Below, piece by piece: positions 1 to 5,086 of a stretch of 5,086 nucleotides of DNA. Position numbers and translations under genes: made by a program. The stretch comes from Chloroflexota bacterium (lineage in GTDB: Bacteria; Chloroflexota; Anaerolineae; UBA4142). The stretch lies in the NCBI GenBank assembly GCA_023380675.1, contig JAMCRS010000240.1:1-5086 (forward strand), in the 5' to 3' direction. A model generated the notes under the pieces. It was not told the origin of the DNA and did not search any database. It saw nothing but the letters and a program-made list of their open reading frames with translations. Each line of letters begins with the position of its first letter. Position 1 is the stretch's first letter.

Positions 1-376
1 TGTGCATGCTCTGCTCGATCGTAACCAGCCCGCCGATGCCGGACCCGATCAAGGCGCCGACATTGTCGGCGTTGGACTCGTCGATCTTCAAGCCCGCTTG
101 CTTGAGCGCCTGCACCGTGGCGCCGATCGACAGTTGGATGAACCAATCGGCCCGGCGCGCCTCCTTGTGGTCGATATAGTCGCCGTACGCGCCGATGTCA
201 AAGTCGTTGACCTGCGCGGCAACCTGTACTGCAAAGCGTGACGGATCGAAGCGGGTGATTCGATCGATAGCCGGCGTCCCGGCGAGCAGGCCGGCCCAAA
301 ATTTGTCGACCGAGCTCCCCACTGGAGTAACGACCCCCAGTCCCGTGACGACCACGCGTCGGTTGTTGTTCGACAT
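1..376 (-). CDS. fabF: beta-ketoacyl-ACP synthase II (FabF/KAS II), N-terminal part, cut by window edge
   Basis: Condensing enzyme of type II fatty acid synthesis: it joins malonyl-ACP to a growing acyl-ACP in the cytoplasm. The 125 codons visible begin MSNNNRRVVVTGLGVVTPVG, the standard FabF start (RRVVVTG.G.VTP.G). They continue with the family's W..L..G..AI..I..FD segment (residues about 27-44), the K-[ED]-ARR-x-D-x-FIQ motif (about 71-81) and the GSGIGG loop (about 111-116). The catalytic Cys and the two His lie beyond the edge, so activity cannot be judged. The ATG at 376-374 is chosen because GGAGG (385-389) sits 8 nt upstream. The gene starts 29 nt after the selD stop on the same strand and could be co-transcribed with moaC-selD, though its strong ribosome site would also suit separate expression. 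FabB or another KAS is less likely given the N-terminus. Confidence 0.93.
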   Translation of the reverse strand, partial: MSNNNRRVVVTGLGVVTPVGSSVDKFWAGLLAGTPAIDRITRFDPSRFAVQVAAQVNDFDIGAYGDYIDHKEARRADWFIQLSIGATVQALKQAGLKIDESNADNVGALIGSGIGGLVTIEQSMH

Positions 377-384
377 TCGTCCTT

Positions 385-389
385 CCTCC
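385..389 (-). promoter_or_regulatory. Shine-Dalgarno of fabF
   Basis: On the minus strand this reads GGAGG, 8 nt before the fabF ATG. It lies in the 29-nt gap after the selD stop and fixes the fabF start. Confidence 0.8.
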
Positions 390-405
390 AGACGGAAATC
401 CGTAT

Positions 406-1476
406 TCAATCGACTGAGATGCGGGTCGGGTGCGCTGTGGCGGCCCCCATTTCCGTCACATCCCCCACCCGCCAGTGCGATGCACCGCGTGATTCAAGGG
501 CGGTCTCCAGCGCGCCCTGTTCCGCGGCGGGCACCGCCATCAAAAGCCCGCCGGAAGTCTGCGGATCGAACAAGATCTCATAGTGCTCGTCGTCCAATTC
601 TTTTTTGAGGTCTACTTTGCCGTCCAGGTAGAGCTTGTTGCGCCCGGCGCCTCCGGGCACTTGCTTCTGTCGCGCATAATCGAGCGCGCCCTCGGCGACC
701 GGGAGCGCGTCGACGTGAAAGGTGAGCGCCACGTCGGAGGCTTCTGCGATCTCGTACGCGTGACCCAATAGCCCATAGCCGGTGATATCCGTCGCGCATC
801 GGATTCCGACTTGCTGCATCGCCTGGGCGGCGCCGCGATTCAGTCGCGTCATCCACCCGGTCGCGCTGGCGAGGTCAGCTTCGGTCGCGACTCCGTTCTT
901 GCCGGCCGTCGTAATGAGCCCGAATCCGAGCGGCTTGGTGAGGATCAGAACGTCCCCCGGCCGTGCTCCACCCTTGCGGATGATCCGGTCGGGGTGTACG
1001 GTGCCGGTGACCGAGAGGCCGAACTTGGGTTCGTTGTCGATGATCGTGTGGCCGCCGGCGATCGCCCCGCCCGCCTCGGCTACCTTGTCCGCGGCTCCGC
1101 GCATGACGTCGCTCAGCGCCTCGAGCGGCATGTCGTCGCGCCAGGCGGCGATGTTCATCGCTACGATCACCTCGCCGCCCATGGCGTAGACGTCGCTCAG
1201 GGCATTCGCGGCTGCGATCGCGCCAAAGTCGTATGGATCATCGACGACGGGCGGAAAGAAATCCATCGTCTGAATGATCGCCGTGTTCTCGTCGATGCGA
1301 TAGACCGCGGCGTCGTCGGGCGCGCCGAGGCCGACGAGAAGATTCGGATAGTCTTTCGTCCTGAAGGTGTCGCGGAGAGGGCGCAGGACCTGCGCCAATT
1401 CGGCTGCGCCGATCTTGGACGCTCAGCCAGCGCAGGCCGCGTAGGAAGTCAAACGGATTCGCTTGCCAGTGGTCAT
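406..1476 (-). CDS. selD: selenide, water dikinase (selenophosphate synthase), Sec-containing, UGA at codon 18
   Basis: SelD makes selenophosphate from selenide and ATP, the selenium donor for Sec-tRNA. Read from the ATG at 1476 with the UGA at 1425-1423 decoded as Sec, the protein has 356 residues, a normal length. The N-terminus, MTTGKRIRLTSYAACAG-U-ASK, aligns with E. coli IRLTQYSHGAGCGCK: Sec18 falls on catalytic Cys17 and Lys21 on Lys20. Further family marks are TMDFFPPVVDDPYDFG (about 70-85), NALSD (91-95), AGGHTI (about 140-145), DITGYGLLGH (230-239) and FDPQTSGGLL (303-312). The ATG overlaps the moaC stop (ATGA), and GGAG lies 11 nt upstream inside moaC. A TTG at 1398 opens an uninterrupted frame of 330 codons, but that product would lack Sec18 and Lys21, so I reject it as the start. 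The gene stops at TGA (408-406). Synthesis should depend on selenium, because without Sec-tRNA translation would end at codon 18. A sequencing error in a Cys codon is the main alternative. Confidence 0.92.
1380..1422 (-). promoter_or_regulatory. candidate bacterial SECIS element inside selD
   Basis: The mRNA after the UGA can fold in two ways. First, 1396 to 1380 reads GGCGCAGGUCCUGCGCC, a perfect 7-bp stem with a GUC triloop, or 6 bp with loop GGUCC. It resembles the apical E. coli fdhF SECIS as I recall it, GGUUGCAGGUCUGCACC, including the GGUC that SelB contacts. The loop lies about 33 nt after the UGA, inside but near the far end of the usual bacterial spacing. Second, 1422-1392 can form an extended stem starting right after the UGA: GCG/CGC, one bulged U, CCAA/UUGG, then UCGGC/GCCGA with loop GCA. 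The two overlap at 1396-1392, so the full forms are alternatives. Only the first has the GU-type loop. Folding was done by eye. Confidence 0.65.
1423..1425 (-). other. UGA recoded as selenocysteine (SelD residue 18)
   Basis: An in-frame TGA interrupts an otherwise continuous selD frame at the position of the family's catalytic Cys. Conserved SelD residues lie on both sides: RLTSY..CAG before it and ASK after it. Sec at this position is known from many SelD proteins. UGA also ends moaC and selD here, which argues against a general codon reassignment. Confidence 0.85.
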
Positions 1477-1961
1477 TCTAAACGGATCTCCCCGCTCTTG
1501 CCCCCCCGTTTCAACACCAAGCGGACGTTTTGGATACGCATGCCCCGATCGACCGCTTTCGCCATGTCGTAGATCGTGAGCGCGGCCGTCGTCACCGCGA
1601 CCAACGCCTCCATCTCGACGCCGGTCTTGCCGACGTTCTTTGCCGTGCCCGTGATGCCCACCCGCGCCGGTTCCACGGCGTCTCCCTCGGAGAGCGTCTC
1701 GAATTCCACGACCACGTCGGTGATCAACAGCGGATGGCACATCGGGATCATTTCGTGCGTCCGCTTGGCGCCCAGGATGCCGGCGACCCGTGCGACGGAG
1801 AACACGTCTCCCTTCTCGAGCTTGCCCGCGCGAATCAGCTCGAGCGTGCCGGGCTGCATCGTCACTTCGCCCTTGGCGATGGCGACGCGTTCGGTGTCCG
1901 GTTTGGCGCTGACGTCGACCATCTGCGCGCGCCCTTGATTATCGATGTGAGACAGTGTCAT
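1473..1961 (-). CDS. moaC: cyclic pyranopterin monophosphate synthase MoaC
   Basis: MoaC converts 3',8-cyclo-7,8-dihydro-GTP, made by MoaA, into cyclic pyranopterin monophosphate, the first stable intermediate of molybdenum cofactor synthesis. From the ATG at 1961 it has 162 residues, against 161 in E. coli. Family motifs run along its length: SHID..G.A.MVDVS.K (4-20), KGDVF..AR.AGI..AKRT (50-68), IPMCHPL (72-78), GKTGVEMEAL (111-120), ALTIYDMAKAV (127-137) and KRGGKSGE (151-158). His76, Asp132 and Lys135 match the E. coli catalytic His77, Asp128 and Lys131. The start is chosen by homology; no clear Shine-Dalgarno precedes it. An in-frame ATG at 2012 would add 17 residues outside the family core. 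The TGA stop overlaps the selD ATG, so the two are probably translationally coupled and form one operon from the promoter at 2129-2157. Its presence implies molybdenum or tungsten enzymes. Confidence 0.96.
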   Translation of the reverse strand: MTLSHIDNQGRAQMVDVSAKPDTERVAIAKGEVTMQPGTLELIRAGKLEKGDVFSVARVAGILGAKRTHEMIPMCHPLLITDVVVEFETLSEGDAVEPARVGITGTAKNVGKTGVEMEALVAVTTAALTIYDMAKAVDRGMRIQNVRLVLKRGGKSGEIRLE

Positions 1962-2095
1962 CGCAAGTTGATGAAACACCCGTTTGGAGTTGCGACCAGG
2001 ACGGCCCGCCATTGCGGCGCTCGGCTGACAACAACAAGGCGACTTCGTCGATGAAATCGCCAGACCTGAAATGGGTGAGAATAGTATCTTGCCAT
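1958..2095 (-). CDS. possible 45-codon leader ORF coupled to moaC
   Basis: An ATG at 2095-2093, about 27 nt inside the predicted transcript, opens a frame of 45 codons beginning MARYYSHPFQVWRF and rich in Arg. Its TGA (1960-1958) overlaps the moaC ATG as ATGA, the same arrangement as moaC-selD. Coupled initiation would explain why moaC lacks a visible Shine-Dalgarno. Against it, this ORF has no clear Shine-Dalgarno itself, I recognise no family, and an open frame of this length is easily random in GC-rich DNA. Confidence 0.25.
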   Translation of the reverse strand: MARYYSHPFQVWRFHRRSRLVVVSRAPQWRAVLVATPNGCFINLR

Positions 2096-2122
2096 GTTTG
2101 GGTGTATTGCACACCAAAGATC
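1962..2122 (-). promoter_or_regulatory. structured 5' leader of moaC
   Basis: About 160 nt separate the predicted transcription start from moaC, unusually long for a simple leader. Three hairpins are visible. At 2118-2097, UUUGGUGU/ACACCCAAA pairs over 8 bp with one bulged C and loop GCAAU. At 2061-2038, GGCGAUUUC/GAAGUCGCC pairs over 9 bp with one G-U and a 6-nt loop. At 2019-2007, CGCC/GGCG again has loop GCAAU. The first two could be regulatory. I could not match the leader to the Moco riboswitch or any other known class by eye. Confidence 0.4.
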
Positions 2123-2128
2123 AGCGAT

Positions 2129-2157
2129 ATTATACTCTCCTTCCTATGTTAGTTCAA
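2129..2157 (-). promoter_or_regulatory. sigma70-type promoter of the moaC-selD operon
   Basis: On the minus strand TTGAAC (2157-2152), a 17-nt spacer and a perfect TATAAT (2134-2129) form a near-ideal housekeeping promoter. Transcription should start near 2122 and run into moaC. No other gene on this strand lies between it and moaC. Confidence 0.75.
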
Positions 2158-2547
2158 ATGTAACGTCGAGCGAAAGTGTGGTTAATCGTACCAGCGTGGC
2201 TCACTGCGAGAATCCCTGACACCGGCCGTCATGCGCATGGAGGCTGACTGTCGTGTCATCGCGAGGAGGCGGTGTTCCCTGGCATGACTGTGGAGAACTG
2301 CGCCACAGCCACGTTACCGCCAGGGCAAGTGTGCCGACGACGCGATCTTCCTGACGGCGGGAGAACGGCGCGTTTCGGCAGCGAGGGACCGCCTTCGGAG
2401 GGTCAAAGTGACAAAGGGCTTATACACACTCGCAGCTCGAGCTTCGAACGGCGAATGCGTCCTGGAGCAAAGTCTAGGTGGCCGTGCGCTTGAAACGCTC
2501 GATTTCCCCACGAGGATCGCCATTTTCGCAGTCGCTGGGCCGCGATT
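2158..2547. other. gene-free region between divergent promoters
   Basis: About 390 bases with no ORF I can support: frames here are short, give no recognisable protein and lack ribosome sites. Visible structure is a nested inverted repeat (2277-2325), a 10-bp palindrome AGCTCGAGCT (2434-2443) running into TTCGAA (2443-2448), and a small UUCG-type hairpin in GACCGCCTTCGGAGGGTC near 2387-2404. I found no tRNA, rRNA, insertion sequence or CRISPR repeat. Confidence 0.5.
2277..2325. repeat. nested inverted repeat (possible RNA hairpin)
   Basis: Outer arms CCCTGGC (2277-2283) and GCCAGGG (2319-2325) enclose inner arms CTGTGG (2288-2293) and CCACAG (2303-2308) with a 9-nt loop. All 13 pairs are Watson-Crick, with an uneven internal loop of 4 and 10 nt between the stems. 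There is no U-tract next to it, so it is not an obvious terminator. It could be a small RNA element or a protein site; its function is unknown. Confidence 0.4.
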
Positions 2548-2576
2548 TTGACTCTGGCCGCGAATCCAAGTATAGT
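2548..2576 (+). promoter_or_regulatory. sigma70-type promoter of the ion channel gene
   Basis: TTGACT (2548-2553), a 17-nt spacer and TATAGT (2571-2576) give a good housekeeping promoter with a start near 2583, leaving a leader of about 44 nt. The direct repeat GGCCGCGA (2538-2545 and 2556-2563) brackets the -35 hexamer. TTGA/TCAA arms (2576-2579 and 2585-2588) lie over the expected start. Either could be a regulator site, but both are short. Confidence 0.65.
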
Positions 2577-2615
2577 TGATCTAGTCAATGGCGATTCCAA
2601 GATAATGTTCTCGAT

Positions 2616-2622
2616 GAGGAGG
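2616..2622 (+). promoter_or_regulatory. Shine-Dalgarno of the ion channel gene
   Basis: GAGGAGG lies 4 nt before a TTG at 2627. It decides for this rare start codon: the nearby ATGs at 2605 and 2614 are in another frame, and the next in-frame ATG would remove the conserved N-terminal residues. Confidence 0.7.
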
Positions 2623-2626
2623 CACT

Positions 2627-4528
2627 TTGAAGCACGCTTCGTTAGGGGAACGACTGCGCTACGAGTTCGACAACCTGATGGCGAGAGGCACGATCGCTCT
2701 GATTGCCTCGCTCGGGGTTGTCTCCGTCGCATTCATTCTGATCGTTTCTTCGGCCGTGTTCGTCACAGGCATTTCTCGAGCGGAGGACCGGCCCGATGGA
2801 TTGTCCTTTTTCCAGATTGCGTGGATGAGTCTGCTCCGCACGTTCGACCCCGGAACGATGGGCGGCGACACCGGGGGTCCGTTGTTTCTCTTTTCGATGC
2901 TCGTCGTGACGCTCGGCGGCATTTTTCTTGTTAGCACCCTGATCGGTATCTTGACCAGTGGCATCGAGGCGCGCATCCAGGAGCTGCGCAAGGGACGTTC
3001 GTTTGTCGTCGAGCAGGGCCACATGCTCATCCTGGGTTGGTCGCCGCAGATCTTCACCGTTATCTCAGAGTTGGTCGAGGCGAACGCGAACCAGCCGCGT
3101 TCCTGCATCGTGGTTCTCGCCGATAAGGACAAGGTGGAGATGGAGGACGCCATCCACGCCCAAGTCCCGTCGATGCGGCGCACTCGCCTCGTCTGCCGGA
3201 GCGGCAGCCCGCTGGATCTTCACGACCTCGATACGGTGAACCCGCACGGCGCCAGATCGATCATTGTCCTCGCACCCGAGACAGATAACCCGGATACCGC
3301 GGTCATCAAATCCCTGCTTGCGCTGACGAACAATCCCAACCGCAAGCTGGAGCCCTACCATATCGTTGCCGAGATCCGAGACGCGAAGAATATGGATGTC
3401 GCCCGAATGGTCGGGCGTGACGAGGCGCAGATCGTCCTTATCGGCGACTTGATTTCGCGGATCACGGTGCAGACCTGCCGGCAATCCGGCCTCTCGATTG
3501 TCTACACGGAATTGCTCAATTTCGGCGGGGATGAGATCTATTTCCATTCGGAGCCGGCTTTGGTCGGCAAGACCTTCGGCGAATCACTTTCCCGATACGA
3601 AGACTCGGCTGTCATCGGCTTGCAGCGCAAAGACGATCGCACGGTACTCAATCCACCCATGGACACGCGCATCGAGCAGGGCGACCGGATAATTGCGATC
3701 TCGGAGGACGACGACACCGTCGAGATTTCCGGGTTGACCGACTTCGGGATCGAGCAGGGAGCGATCCAGCAGCCCCGCCCGAGCCAGCCGCTGCCGGAAC
3801 GCACGCTCATTCTTGGCTGGAACAGCCGGGCGCCGAGCATTATTCGTGAACTGGACGCGTATGTTGCACCGGGGTCGGAGACGACGGTTGTCGCCAATGT
3901 GCCTGACCTCGAGGCCCAGGTCACGTCCATCCCGGTAGGTCGCCAAAAGGTATCGTGCCAGACCGGCGACACGACGGACCGTCGCACGCTCGACGCTCTC
4001 GACATCCCGGGCTTTGACCACGTGATCGTCTTGAGCTACTCTGACACCTTGGAAGCCGAGCAAGCCGACTCGCAGACCCTGGTCACGCTCCTCCATCTAC
4101 GCGACATGAGCGAGAAGACAGGCAAGGACTTTGCCATCGTCAGCGAGATGCTAGACGTCCGCAACCGAACCCTCGCCGACGTCACCCGCGCCGACGACTT
4201 TATCGTCAGCGACCAGTTGGTCAGTTTGATGCTTTCCCAGGTCTCGGAGAACAAGAGCCTTACCGGCGTCTTTGCCGATCTGTTCGATCCGGAAGGCTCG
4301 GAGATTTACCTGAAACCCGCTGAGAACTATGTCAAGCCCGGCGTGCCGTTGAACTTTTACACCGTACTCGAGTCCGCTCGCTGCCGGGGTGAAGTAGCCA
4401 TCGGATATCGCCAGCACCGCCACGCGCACGATGCGGCGCAATCATACGGCGTCGTAGTGAATCCAAACAAATCGGAGCAAATGACTTTCGAGACAGGCGA
4501 CAACGTGATCGTACTCGCCGAATCCTAG
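2627..4528 (+). CDS. CASTOR/POLLUX-like ion channel with two RCK (TrkA-N) modules
   Basis: A 633-residue inner-membrane protein, about the usual length for the bacterial relatives of the plant nuclear channels CASTOR and POLLUX. The cytoplasmic N-terminus (SLGERLRYEFDNLMARGT, 5-22) is typical of the family. TM1 spans about 22-49. A pore helix and loop follow, FFQIAWMSLLRTFDPGTMGGD (61-81), then TM2 at about 85-110. The loop carries DPGTMGGD where classical potassium channels have TVGYG, so ion selectivity cannot be inferred. The first RCK-like Rossmann module starts at GHMLILGW (131-138) and ends in an RCK_C-like segment (about 304-361). The second starts at RTLILGW (392-398) and runs to the C-terminus. 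The LILGW.S strand-turn replaces the classical GxGxxG. Such modules form a cytoplasmic gating ring. The start is TTG, chosen from GAGGAGG upstream. The gene has its own promoter and terminator and is probably monocistronic. A link to the selenium/molybdenum genes is not supported. Confidence 0.88.
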   Translation: MKHASLGERLRYEFDNLMARGTIALIASLGVVSVAFILIVSSAVFVTGISRAEDRPDGLSFFQIAWMSLLRTFDPGTMGGDTGGPLFLFSMLVVTLGGIFLVSTLIGILTSGIEARIQELRKGRSFVVEQGHMLILGWSPQIFTVISELVEANANQPRSCIVVLADKDKVEMEDAIHAQVPSMRRTRLVCRSGSPLDLHDLDTVNPHGARSIIVLAPETDNPDTAVIKSLLALTNNPNRKLEPYHIVAEIRDAKNMDVARMVGRDEAQIVLIGDLISRITVQTCRQSGLSIVYTELLNFGGDEIYFHSEPALVGKTFGESLSRYEDSAVIGLQRKDDRTVLNPPMDTRIEQGDRIIAISEDDDTVEISGLTDFGIEQGAIQQPRPSQPLPERTLILGWNSRAPSIIRELDAYVAPGSETTVVANVPDLEAQVTSIPVGRQKVSCQTGDTTDRRTLDALDIPGFDHVIVLSYSDTLEAEQADSQTLVTLLHLRDMSEKTGKDFAIVSEMLDVRNRTLADVTRADDFIVSDQLVSLMLSQVSENKSLTGVFADLFDPEGSEIYLKPAENYVKPGVPLNFYTVLESARCRGEVAIGYRQHRHAHDAAQSYGVVVNPNKSEQMTFETGDNVIVLAES

Positions 4529-4539
4529 GGCAAATGACG

Positions 4540-4578
4540 GGGGCTATCCAGAGAGAGAATCTGGATAGCCCCTTATTT
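4540..4578 (+). terminator. intrinsic terminator of the ion channel gene
   Basis: A perfect 12-bp stem, GGGGCTATCCAG (4540-4551) and CTGGATAGCCCC (4561-4572), with a 9-nt loop is followed by TTATTT. It begins 11 nt after the channel stop codon. On the minus strand the hairpin is followed by CGTCATTTG, with no real U-tract, so it should mainly stop plus-strand transcription. Confidence 0.8.
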
Positions 4579-4798
4579 CCGGTGAGACAAAGTCAGGCAC
4601 GAGCTGTCCTAGCGCGGTCTCGTTCTCGTCTCGTTTGTGCGCTTCCGCGGCCGCCGCTGCATCCTTCAGCGGCAGAGCCTCGATCTCCTCTACATGTTCG
4701 GTGAGCCATCGTAGCCGCTTGACGACCTGCTGGGAAACGGATCGATCCAGTTGCTTGAGATCGCGTTCTGCCGGTTTGAGGATGACGAGGCGATACAC
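4544..4798 (-). pseudogene. RelE/ParE-family toxin, C-terminal half lost
   Basis: The first 44 or so residues, MYRLVILKPAERDLKQLD..V...V..RL.WL......I..LPL, match the start of RelE/ParE toxins, ribosome-dependent mRNA nucleases or gyrase poisons of type II toxin-antitoxin systems. After LPL the family has a KLRxGDYRVIY core and an H/R-rich catalytic end. Here they are replaced by low-complexity, unrelated sequence (KDAAAAAEAHKRDENE). None of the three minus-strand frames to 4544 restores the core, so this is not a simple frameshift. The frame runs on to a TAG inside the terminator stem, so the normal-looking total of 84 codons is accidental. The start is GTG at 4798, 5 nt after the antitoxin stop, with GGAG about 10 nt upstream at the antitoxin's end. 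It is probably an inactive remnant; a divergent toxin with a new C-terminus is less likely. Confidence 0.6.
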
Positions 4799-4803
4799 GC
4801 GGT

Positions 4804-5001
4804 TTACTCCAACCCCATTTCCTTGACGACCTCGTCAAGTGATCGGCCACGCTGGCCAGCCGCGTACTCTTGCTCCTGCCGCTTCAGACGCTCGACGATC
4901 TCGGGGCGCAGTTCCAGCCCCTCATCCGGATCACCAAGCCACTGCGCCAAGGTGTTTTCCACCGTCGCTGTGATGGTCATCTGTAATTCATCGACGGTCA
5001 T
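4804..5001 (-). CDS. type II toxin-antitoxin antitoxin (partner of RelE/ParE-type toxin)
   Basis: A small acidic protein of 65 residues, MTVDELQMTITATVENTLAQ at the start, then LGDPDEGLELRPEIVERLKR (about 42% into the chain) and ending SLDEVVKEMGLE. This pattern (MT.DEL..T...TVE.TL...LGDPDEGLELRPE) is typical of short antitoxins encoded just before RelE-like toxins. Such antitoxins bind and neutralise the toxin and often repress their own promoter. I cannot name a specific family, and no DNA-binding fold is evident by eye. ATG at 5001 is chosen with a weak AAGG about 8 nt upstream. The gene is intact while its toxin is broken. The 85 bases from here to the window edge show no clear promoter or gene. 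Confidence 0.75.
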   Translation of the reverse strand: MTVDELQMTITATVENTLAQWLGDPDEGLELRPEIVERLKRQEQEYAAGQRGRSLDEVVKEMGLE

Positions 5002-5086
5002 ATCGCCGACCTTGGACTCACGATTCGGGATCCTCTTTCTTGCAGTCCCTGGTGTACGTCGCGTCCTCTTCTTACTAACTGTACTT

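Noticed and set aside
392..403. Small inverted repeat between selD and fabF
   Set aside because: Only four to five pairs with a tiny loop and no U-tract; too weak to call a terminator or an operator.
1423..1425. UGA reassigned to Trp or Gly (alternative genetic code)
   Set aside because: TGA ends both moaC and selD at the expected lengths, and the internal UGA is exactly at the known Sec site.
1501..1507. Run of seven G (minus strand) in moaC as a phase-variation or slippage site
   Set aside because: It encodes the conserved KRGGKSG end of MoaC in frame and is short for a contingency tract.
811..1572. Long plus-strand frame of 253 codons
   Set aside because: It lies opposite selD and the end of moaC, has no family resemblance or ribosome site, and is a by-product of GC-rich coding DNA.
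1423..1740. A minus-strand frame of 105 codons ending at the UGA, as a separate small gene
   Set aside because: Its first two thirds are an out-of-frame reading of moaC. Only its last 17 codons are real, as the N-terminus of selD.
2443..2449. TTCGAAC as the T-loop of a tRNA, possibly selC near selD
   Set aside because: The flanking five bases on each side do not pair, and no acceptor or anticodon arms are found on either strand.
3584..4096. Minus-strand frames opposite the channel gene
   Set aside because: They are antisense to a well-supported protein and show no recognisable domain or start signals.

Overview
The window is a GC-rich bacterial chromosomal segment with five recognisable protein genes and one degraded gene. 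The organism cannot be named from this sequence. Its selD gene appears to encode selenocysteine at the catalytic position, so the organism probably has a full Sec-decoding system (SelA, SelB, tRNA-Sec). UGA ends both moaC and selD, so UGA is not generally reassigned.

Left part (1-2160, minus strand): reading with transcription, a strong sigma70-type promoter (2129-2157) is followed by a leader of about 160 nt with three hairpins. Then come moaC (1961-1473, molybdenum cofactor synthesis), selD (1476-406, selenophosphate synthase) and the 5' part of fabF (376 to the window edge, fatty acid elongation). moaC and selD overlap by ATGA. selD has an in-frame UGA at codon 18, exactly where the family has its catalytic Cys or Sec. 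Just downstream lies a hairpin whose 17-nt core resembles the E. coli fdhF SECIS. Ordinary gene calling would start selD at a TTG after the UGA and lose the active site. Pairing a molybdopterin gene with a selenium gene fits Mo/Sec enzymes such as formate dehydrogenases, but none is visible here.

Middle (2158-2626): a gene-free stretch of about 470 bases between divergent promoters. It holds inverted repeats and, at its right end, a good plus-strand promoter (2548-2576) and Shine-Dalgarno (2616-2622).

Right part: a 633-residue membrane protein of the bacterial CASTOR/POLLUX-like ion channel type (2627-4528). It has two membrane segments, a pore loop without TVGYG, and two tandem cytoplasmic RCK/TrkA-N modules. 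A strong intrinsic terminator follows (4540-4578). On the minus strand beyond it is a toxin-antitoxin pair: an intact 65-residue antitoxin (5001-4804) and a RelE/ParE-type toxin (4798-4544) that has lost its catalytic C-terminal half and ends inside the terminator hairpin.
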